This document shows, piece after piece, positions 6,601-10,024 of a stretch of DNA of 10,024 nt. The DNA lies in the NCBI GenBank assembly GCA_964645555.1, contig CAZYBP010000036.1, positions 1 through 10,024 of the forward strand, written 5' to 3'. The translations under genes were made by a program, and so were the position numbers. How positions within the stretch are numbered: the first letter of the stretch is position 1; each line of letters opens with the position of its first letter. The DNA comes from 2-02-FULL-38-15 sp964645555 (lineage in GTDB: Bacteria; Patescibacteriota; Microgenomatia; Daviesbacterales; UBA10151). Below the pieces are notes generated by a model. That model saw only the letters and a program-made list of their open reading frames with translations. It was not told the DNA's origin and searched no databases.

Positions 6601-7667
6601 GGATTGCGGCCGGCGTAGAAATTATCACTCCACAATTGACAGCAGATAATGTCATTTTGGGTGCAGTTAAACCTCTGGATGGTAAGAATCTAACCTTAAC
6701 CTTGGGTGTAGGGCAAGAATTCAATATCAAAGACGAAACTGCTCAAACAGCCATCACCTTTGACAGGGAAGGCAATGCTTACTTCAAAGGTTCTGTAGTT
6801 GCCTCTGCTGTTAAAGCTGACAGAATTGAAGGATTAAGCCTGCTGGCTAATGAAGTGATTACCGGCAAACTGGTAAGCTTGGTAGACAGAATCAGCAAAG
6901 TTGAACAAGCTACGTCATCTGCGGTCCTGGCAGCAACCGGCGTGTCTCAATCTACTTTGGATATCAGTACTTTAGCCAAGCTAAATCAGGATGGCGGTTT
7001 AACTATCAACGGTAAAGCCGAATTCAAAGGCCAATCCATATTTACTGCTTTGGCTGAATTTGTGTCCAATGTTATCTTTAGAAATGATGTCAGCTTCCTG
7101 GGTAGAATCTTCCTGCCAAAGGATTCTGTAGGCACCGCCGTGATCAGAGCCGGTTCAGATTCAGTGACCATCAGCTTTGCCAGAGGCTATGACTCAACAC
7201 CTACTATTAATGTCACCCCGACTATGCAAGCTGGTAATGACGGTGCCGGAAATTCAATCTTAACAGGTGATGTCAGGTTTGTAGTGCAGGGTGTATCAGG
7301 TTCAGGCTTTACCATTAAATTAAATAGAGCTGCTCCCGCAGACTTGGTATTCTCATGGACAGCCTTAGCAGCCGGCGGTAACCAATTTACCTCAACTGCA
7401 CCTGCAAGCAACCCTGTAACAACGGCACCTGAGCCTACAGCAAGCGCTGCACCTACAGCTACTCCTGAGCCTTCAGCTACAGTGGCACCTTCCCCAGAGC
7501 CTTCTGTGACTCCGGCTCCTTCAGTTGCACCTGAGCCTACAGCAAGCGCTGCACCTACAGCTACTCCTGAGCCTTCAGCTACAGTGGCACCTTCCCCAGA
7601 GCCTTCTGTGACTCCGGCTCCTTCAGTTGCACCTGAGCCTACAGCAAGCGCTGCACCTACACTTTAA
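3657..7667 (+). CDS. Giant exported fiber-like protein with GNVGIGTT repeats and peptidase-G2-like domain
   Basis: A 1336-residue predicted surface protein. Residues 1-23 are basic, 24-44 form a membrane helix, and TPAFA-AD (42-48) is a good signal peptidase site. Then come two similar short amphipathic segments (73-84 and 110-121), a Ser/Thr/Pro-rich stalk (about 122-178), and a head resembling tail-fiber proteins, with GDMIYANATNGLKQL (289-303) and NDTDSGLWRIGANSIALTT (352-370). Residues 383-755 carry twelve GNVGIGTT-like motifs, expected to form a beta-rich, perhaps trimeric shaft. Residues about 788-937 (DVAEIYES, APGDIL, IGVVSTAPG, GDYLTSSSIPGVAMKATKAGPVVGQAL) match the peptidase-G2 module, known as an autocleavage domain of phage appendage proteins; I cannot assign catalytic residues. 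A helical/beta linker follows (938-1155), then a C-terminal beta domain (about 1156-1241) and a Pro/Glu/Thr/Ser tail with 34-residue repeats. No LPXTG signal. Family resemblance is to proteins common in CPR genomes. A role in adhesion or host contact is inference. Confidence 0.9.
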   Translation: MSLSSNTFNFNKKAIKNLQKAKFFTPVVLATLLIVSVALVLTPAFAADGKVGYGNNQVKQANKKPSFFDKFTSFVKAPFAGEVLAQGRQNPTPAPKQTIKQPGLLQQIWNFLTAPFRVLSNSTSTTTTTPKRTAQLTATVTPSPTTSPSSRSTTTPATARIPASTVASTGSTASSAIIATSLASGITYIDLIGKTIIDSNGNIYPSSAALAATNPPTLGTTTNKYNALYLKNFNVTSVGDINTTLGGGIVKSNSSGKLSSAAIDLASGDVTGAAGTGNGGTSLTSYTTGDMIYANATNGLKQLAIGSANQILTVSGGIPAWSSTLALTSSSFSSTVSISDGTAAIPGLNFSNDTDSGLWRIGANSIALTTAGSAFSGVSIASGNVGIGTTGALGSLIVATGNVGIGTTSPNATLSVQGNVGIGFTGLNVVIPNNGLAVLGNLGIGTTTTNAALVIAGGATIGSGSAYRTTAPTDGLLIQGNVGLGVTTPGSGLALASNAVIGYTGVNVVGPAFGLGISGNLGVGTTTANSNLTVYGGVDIGTQNIVAPTNGLYVQGNVGLGVTTPGAGLALATNAIIGYTGVNVAAPATGLAVSGNIGIGVTTANSNLVVLGNANISSTWAGTAAPTNGLIVEGNVGVANSAPSRTLDIVGSGRFSSTLSMTSNALVGYAMDTTAPASGLAVSGNVGIGTSTPRAALEVFGANVDNGYSALFMNGNVGIGTTATGNGTLEVNAQSNSVYAIHVTTGSIGVGTTSPSATYKLDVAGLVRASGFNGACLTSGDFGTSGSQSCNQDVAEIYESVEDVAPGDILVIDSASSKTVRKSNGTYDQSLIGVVSTAPGLLLGYNGQDVALGGEANAYVANADPRKPAVALTGKIPAKVTGAVKSGDYLTSSSIPGVAMKATKAGPVVGQALEDYNGEGVGKILIFARLGYFNGTSIAAMINTADTVEPTANFSQMVLNTLLAQQVANAENIKTSELLTDRIAAGVEIITPQLTADNVILGAVKPLDGKNLTLTLGVGQEFNIKDETAQTAITFDREGNAYFKGSVVASAVKADRIEGLSLLANEVITGKLVSLVDRISKVEQATSSAVLAATGVSQSTLDISTLAKLNQDGGLTINGKAEFKGQSIFTALAEFVSNVIFRNDVSFLGRIFLPKDSVGTAVIRAGSDSVTISFARGYDSTPTINVTPTMQAGNDGAGNSILTGDVRFVVQGVSGSGFTIKLNRAAPADLVFSWTALAAGGNQFTSTAPASNPVTTAPEPTASAAPTATPEPSATVAPSPEPSVTPAPSVAPEPTASAAPTATPEPSATVAPSPEPSVTPAPSVAPEPTASAAPTL
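4803..5921 (+). repeat. Array of twelve degenerate GNVGIGTT-type coding repeats
   Basis: Each unit has a core such as GNVGIGTTSP, GNLGIGTTT, GNVGLGVTTP or GSIGVGTTSP, followed by a short beta segment (for example NATLSVQG). Core spacing varies from about 17 to 45 residues. The cores lie at protein residues 383 to about 755. At DNA level the units have diverged, so this is a protein-level repeat with an internal recent duplication noted separately. Confidence 0.85.
5067..5528 (+). repeat. Two-copy higher-order duplication (228 and 234 bases)
   Basis: Copy one begins at 5067 and copy two at 5295, both starting GCTCCAACC; a partial third start occurs at 5529. The copies encode 76 and 78 residues and are aligned over APTDGLLIQGNVGLGVTTPG versus APTNGLYVQGNVGLGVTTPG, then NAVIGYTGVNV versus NAIIGYTGVNV, then TTANSNL in both. 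Long stretches are identical at DNA level, which suggests a fairly recent duplication of a two-motif module. Confidence 0.8.
7425..7661 (+). repeat. Perfect 102-base tandem repeat, 2.3 copies
   Basis: Units begin at 7425, 7527 and 7629, each starting GCACCTGAGCCTACAGC. Units one and two are identical over all 102 bases, and the third is identical for 33 bases before the stop codon. Each unit encodes 34 residues of Pro/Glu/Thr/Ser/Ala sequence (APEPTASAAP, TATPEPSATV, APSPEPSVTP, APSV). It forms the disordered C-terminal tail of the fiber-like protein and keeps frame (34 codons). Confidence 0.97.
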
Positions 7668-7692
7668 TTTCTACTGGCGCGTCAGTTATATC

Positions 7693-7703
7693 TATGATAA
7701 ACT
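7693..7703 (+). promoter_or_regulatory. Weak candidate -10 element before the LytR_C-like gene
   Basis: TATGAT (7693-7698) overlaps an extended-type TGA-TAAACT (7695-7703), the same hexamer as in the rRNA promoter at 8520. No convincing -35 is seen 17-18 bases upstream. No terminator hairpin with a T-run separates this gene from the fiber-like gene, so read-through is also possible. Confidence 0.25.
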
Positions 7704-7728
7704 AGAACTAGTTACAATTAGCTAGATT

Positions 7729-8478
7729 ATGGCAACAGATATACCAAAAATAAACATGTTTTCAGCGGCCATGGCTGCTAAATATAAAAATATCATATTC
7801 TTCTTACTCATTATCGCCCTTGTAGGGATAGGAATTGCCGCTTTTTCTTTCTATAAATACAATAAGACCCAAAAAGAGCTGCAAGCCATGAAAAAGTCAA
7901 CCTCAACTTCGCAAAAGGCAACAAGCGATCATCTTTCAAAGATTTTGGCTGAAGTTAGTAAAATAATCAAATTGCCTGAAGGTGAAGTAACCACTATGGC
8001 TATAATTTCTGACGTAAGTAAGCTGAAAGACCAGGCATTCTTCCGAAATAGCAAAAACGGAGATATACTACTGGTATATAATAAAGCAGCTAAAGCAATC
8101 CTCTATAATCCAACAGACAAAAAAATTGTCGAAGTAGCGCCGCTTAGTGGTACGGGTAATATTTCCAGTCCGAGTCCGACTTCTGCCCCTCTGCAACCAA
8201 AGGTTATCATAAGAAATGGTACAACAACGCCAAATTTGGCTGCCAAAATCGAAACAGAAGTGAAAAAAGTCTCTCCGGATATTCTAATTGTTGGTAGAGA
8301 AAATGCTGCCAGAGGAACCTATGATAAAACTATAGTTGTAGTCTTGAATCCCAAAGTTCAAGAGATAGCACAAAATATAACTAAAGTTCTCAATGCTTCT
8401 GTGGCTGAATTACCAACTTGGGAAAATAAACCAGCAGGAGTAGATATAATAATCATCATAGGTAAGGATAAAATCTAA
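7729..8478 (+). CDS. Single-pass membrane protein with LytR C-terminal-like domain
   Basis: A 249-residue protein. Residues 1-20 are cytoplasmic, 21-42 form one strong membrane helix, and 43-80 are charged and probably helical or coiled. Residues 82-138 (LPEGEVTTMAIISDVSKLKD, then FFRNSKNGDILLVY, AILYNP and IVEVAP) form a small domain that I recognise from CPR membrane proteins. A Ser/Pro linker (145-155) leads to a LytR_C-like domain (158-247): KVIIRNGTTTPNLAAKI, then VGRENAARGTYDKTIVVVLNP, and GVDIIIIIGKD at the end. In LytR-CpsA-Psr proteins this domain accompanies the enzyme that attaches polymers to peptidoglycan, but the catalytic LCP domain is absent here, so an enzymatic role is not supported. 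By inference it is an envelope protein with its C-terminus outside. ATG 7729 is the first start and keeps a normal cytoplasmic tail; no Shine-Dalgarno is visible. It follows the fiber-like gene by 61 bases. Confidence 0.85.
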   Translation: MATDIPKINMFSAAMAAKYKNIIFFLLIIALVGIGIAAFSFYKYNKTQKELQAMKKSTSTSQKATSDHLSKILAEVSKIIKLPEGEVTTMAIISDVSKLKDQAFFRNSKNGDILLVYNKAAKAILYNPTDKKIVEVAPLSGTGNISSPSPTSAPLQPKVIIRNGTTTPNLAAKIETEVKKVSPDILIVGRENAARGTYDKTIVVVLNPKVQEIAQNITKVLNASVAELPTWENKPAGVDIIIIIGKDKI

Positions 8479-8495
8479 ATTATCGGGTTGTAGGG

Positions 8496-8525
8496 TTGAC
8501 AAGATAAGCCAATTTCTGGTAAACT
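8496..8525 (+). promoter_or_regulatory. Promoter of the tRNA-Ala / 23S rRNA unit
   Basis: A perfect TTGACA (8496-8501), an 18-base spacer, and TAAACT (8520-8525) preceded by TGG, giving an extended -10. Transcription would start near 8532, leaving a leader of about 205 bases before the tRNA. It lies just after the stop of the preceding gene and is the only good promoter before the RNA genes. Confidence 0.6.
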
Positions 8526-8555
8526 TTCAAATTAGTTAATATACATGAAGAGAAA

Positions 8556-8625
8556 CAACGCCACTTATAGATAAATCTTCCAATAGCTTTGGGTCTTCCC
8601 GGCTGCGGAAGACTCTCAAGCGTTG
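8556..8625 (+). other. Nested stem-loop in the rRNA leader
   Basis: The outer arms CAACGC (8556-8561) and GCGTTG (8620-8625) enclose a perfect 7-base-pair hairpin, GTCTTCC (8593-8599) and GGAAGAC (8607-8613), with a 7-base loop. It matches no RNA family I recognise. It could be a processing or antitermination signal of the rRNA transcript, or a small RNA. The rest of the 8479-8738 stretch holds the promoter and the heptad array, with no supported protein gene. Confidence 0.4.
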
Positions 8626-8639
8626 CATCCCTCAATAAA

Positions 8640-8720
8640 AAGTTAAAACTCAAAAGTCAAAGGTAAAAAAGTTCTAATACTTTTGGATTTTAACTTGCAC
8701 TTTTGCATTTTGATTTTTGA
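8640..8720 (+). repeat. Inverted array of 7-base repeats in the rRNA leader
   Basis: On the + strand, 8643-8670 reads as heptads TTAAAAC, TCAAAAG, TCAAAGG, TAAAAAA. On the opposite strand, 8679-8720 also reads in 7-base steps: TCAAAAA, TCAAAAT, GCAAAAG, TGCAAGT, TAAAATC, CAAAAGT. The two halves form an inverted repeat: arms 8640-8657 and 8679-8696 pair at 16 of 18 positions around a 21-base loop. The transcript could fold into a long A/U-rich hairpin. Related heptads occur inside pgk. Confidence 0.7.
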
Positions 8721-8738
8721 ATTGGAACCTGAGAACTC

Positions 8739-8811
8739 GGGCCGTTAGTTCAGCTGGTAGAACATCTCATTTGCAATGAGAAGGTATGGAGTTCGAGTCT
8801 CCAACGGTCCA
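8739..8811 (+). tRNA. tRNA-Ala (anticodon UGC)
   Basis: A full cloverleaf of 73 bases can be folded. The acceptor stem is GGGCCGT with ACGGTCC and includes the G3-U70 pair that identifies alanine tRNAs. The D stem is GTTC/GAAC (8748-8751, 8760-8763), the anticodon stem TCTCA/TGAGA with loop TTTGCAA (anticodon at 8772-8774), the variable loop five bases, and the T stem TGGAG/CTCCA with loop TTCGAGT. The discriminator is A8811. The next bases are CAG, so CCA is not encoded and must be added by a nucleotidyltransferase. It sits about 130 bases before 23S rRNA, the place usually taken by the 16S-23S spacer tRNA. Confidence 0.97.
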
Positions 8812-8821
8812 CAGCTTTTGG

Positions 8822-8864
8822 ACTTAGACAGAATCTGCTAAATATTGGCAGATTGTGTCTAGGT
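8822..8864 (+). other. Long hairpin between tRNA-Ala and 23S rRNA
   Basis: Arms 8822-8838 and 8848-8864 pair over 17 positions with one G-G mismatch and one G-T pair, around a 9-base loop. No T-run follows, so it is unlikely to be a terminator. A double-stranded processing site (RNase III type) between the tRNA and 23S is a reasonable inference. A smaller hairpin, TTTGG/CCAAA, lies at 8912-8925. Confidence 0.6.
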
Positions 8865-8939
8865 AGAAGAGCAAAATCCTAGGCTTTGTACTTTGAAATG
8901 TGAATACGTAATTTGGAAGGCCAAAGAAAGCCAAAAAAT

Positions 8940-10024
8940 TACTCAACAATAATGCATACGGTGGATGCCTTGGATGAAAGTACCGATGAAGGACGTGCAA
9001 GACTGCGATAAGCTACGGGGAGCTGCCAAGAAGCTTTGATCCGTAGATTTCCGAATAGGGTAACCACCTCGATTTTCGAGGATCCTTAACTGAATACATA
9101 GGTTAAGGAAGGGTACGCGCCGAACTGAAACATCTAATTAAGCGCAGGAAAAGAGAACAATAGTTATTCCCCAAGTAGCGGCGAGCGAAAAGGGAACAGC
9201 CCAAACCTATTCGTGCTTCGCACGAGAGTTAGTAGTTTGTATATGAACTCATAACTAATGACTCTCACGCGGAGCGTGAGTGGGGGTTGCAAGGCAGGCA
9301 TACGCGAGTTATAAGGATAGTAGAATCCACTGGAAAGTGGAGCCAAAGAAGGTGACAGCCCTGTAAACGAAATTCAAGTAACCGCAGCCTGATCCTTAAG
9401 TATCACAGGACACGTGTAATCCTGTGTGAATCCAGGTCGACCTCGACCTAAGGCTAAATATACTTTCATACCGATAGTGAACTAGTACCGCAAGGGAAAG
9501 GTGAAAAGAAGAGCGAAACGCTCAGTGAAATAGTACCTGAAACCGTATGCTGACAAGCAGTGAGAGTCTCAACGCAAGTTGGGATGATCGCGTGCCTATT
9601 GAAGAATGAACCGGTGAGTTACCACATTATTCTAGTCTAAGCCATTTAAGTGGTGAAGGCGTAGTGAAAGCGAGGGTTAATAGCCCGATTGTGAATAATG
9701 TGATAGACCCGAAACCGAGTGAGCTATCCATGTCCAGGGTGAAGGTCCGAGAAATCGGACTGGAGGCCCGAACCCGTATATGTATCAATATGTTGGGATG
9801 AGATGTGGTTAGAGGTGATATGCCAAACGAACTCGGAGATAGCTGGTTCTCCTCGAAATATATTTAGGTATAGCCCCTGTTTAACCTTCTAGGGGTAGAG
9901 CACTGGATCGATTCTGCAGCGCAAGCTGTTGAATCGAATCAAACTCCGAATACTAGAAGAATTCTGACAGGGAGTCAGTCCGATCCGGCTAAGCGGAGCG
10001 GGCCTAAGGGAAACATCCCAGATC
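8940..10024 (+). rRNA. 23S ribosomal RNA, 5' part (continues past window end)
   Basis: Recognised from conserved 23S segments in order: ACGGTGGATGCC (8958-8969), GATGAAGGACGTGC (8986-8999), GAACTGAAACATCTAA (9122-9137), AGTAGCGGCGAGCGAA (9174-9189), GGTGACAGCCC (9351-9361), TACCGATAGTGAAC (9469-9482), CCTGAAACCGT (9536-9546), TAGACCCGAAACC (9704-9716), GAGATAGCTGGTTCTCC (9836-9852) and GGGTAGAGCACTG (9893-9905). The last bases, GGGAAACATCCCAGATC, correspond to about position 1060 of the E. coli molecule, inside domain II. The 5' end is placed by comparison with the usual distance to the ACGGTGG motif and is uncertain by about 10 bases. No 16S sequence precedes it, and no intron is seen in this part. 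Confidence 0.96.
9211..9280 (+). other. Expanded hairpin cluster within 23S domain I
   Basis: Between CAGCCCAAACC and GGGGTTGCAAGG, where Bacillus-type 23S has one short hairpin, there are three: TCGTGC/GCACGA (9211-9225), a bulged arm GAGAGTTAGT (9224-9233) with ACTAA plus CTCTC (9254-9258, 9262-9266), and CTCACGC/GCGTGAG (9264-9280). The shared bases mean alternative pairings. The extra length is roughly 50 bases over the Bacillus pattern. Confidence 0.55.

Noticed and set aside
7425..7661. CRISPR-like array
   Set aside because: The repeats are adjacent without spacers, in frame and coding for a Pro-rich tail.
3657..7667. Prophage tail gene
   Set aside because: It has a signal peptide or anchor helix, its own promoter and cellular housekeeping neighbours, with no other phage gene in the window.
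8545..8574. Nine-residue leader peptide (MKRNNATYR) in the rRNA leader
   Set aside because: There is no ribosome site and no regulated codon run; a chance short frame is more likely.
8822..8864. Rho-independent terminator
   Set aside because: The stem is strong, but the bases after it are AGAAGAGC rather than a T-run, and it would cut off the 23S gene.
9164..9346. 60-codon open frame on the minus strand within 23S
   Set aside because: It lies fully inside conserved rRNA sequence.
8940..10024. Group I intron or homing endonuclease insertion, known in CPR 23S genes
   Set aside because: Conserved 23S segments follow one another at near-normal spacing; only a hairpin expansion of about 50 bases is seen.

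Overview
The window looks like chromosomal DNA from a Candidate Phyla Radiation (Patescibacteria) bacterium, most likely of the Microgenomates type. That placement is inferred from gene style, not from a database comparison. The signs are: AT-rich genes with short spacers, a shortened phosphoglycerate kinase, a huge secreted protein full of GNVGIGTT repeats with a peptidase-G2-like domain, a small membrane protein with a LytR C-terminal-like domain, and a 23S rRNA gene with no 16S gene upstream. TGA is used as an ordinary stop (end of pgk), so the glycine-recoded UGA of some CPR lineages does not apply. All genes are on the + strand.

Layout. Positions 2-1474: 3' part of a multi-spanning YfhO/GT-C-like membrane protein, cut by the window edge. 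1465-2472: pgk, overlapping that gene by 10 bases. 2525-3550: gap (GAPDH). 3587-3647: a good sigma-70-type promoter and Shine-Dalgarno site. 3657-7667: a 1336-residue exported, fiber-like repeat protein. 7729-8478: a single-pass membrane protein with a LytR_C-like domain. 8479-8738: a gene-free leader holding a promoter, a nested stem-loop and an inverted array of 7-base repeats. 8739-8811: tRNA-Ala(UGC). About 8940 to the window end: the 5' third of 23S rRNA.

How the parts relate. pgk and gap encode consecutive glycolytic steps and sit behind a probable envelope gene. The 1336-residue protein has its own strong promoter and is built like a phage tail fiber carried on a cell-surface protein: signal or anchor helix, Ser/Thr-rich stalk, beta-repeat shaft, peptidase-G2-like module, C-terminal beta domain and a Pro/Glu/Thr/Ser tail. 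The next gene is also an envelope protein. The tRNA-Ala and 23S genes appear to be transcribed from their own promoter near 8496-8525, separately from any 16S gene.

Most worth following up: the fiber-like protein with its nested repeats; a 28-base run of TCAAAnn heptads inside pgk that coincides with an extra loop in the enzyme and resembles an inverted heptad array in the rRNA leader; and the 23S gene separated from 16S but still next to tRNA-Ala.
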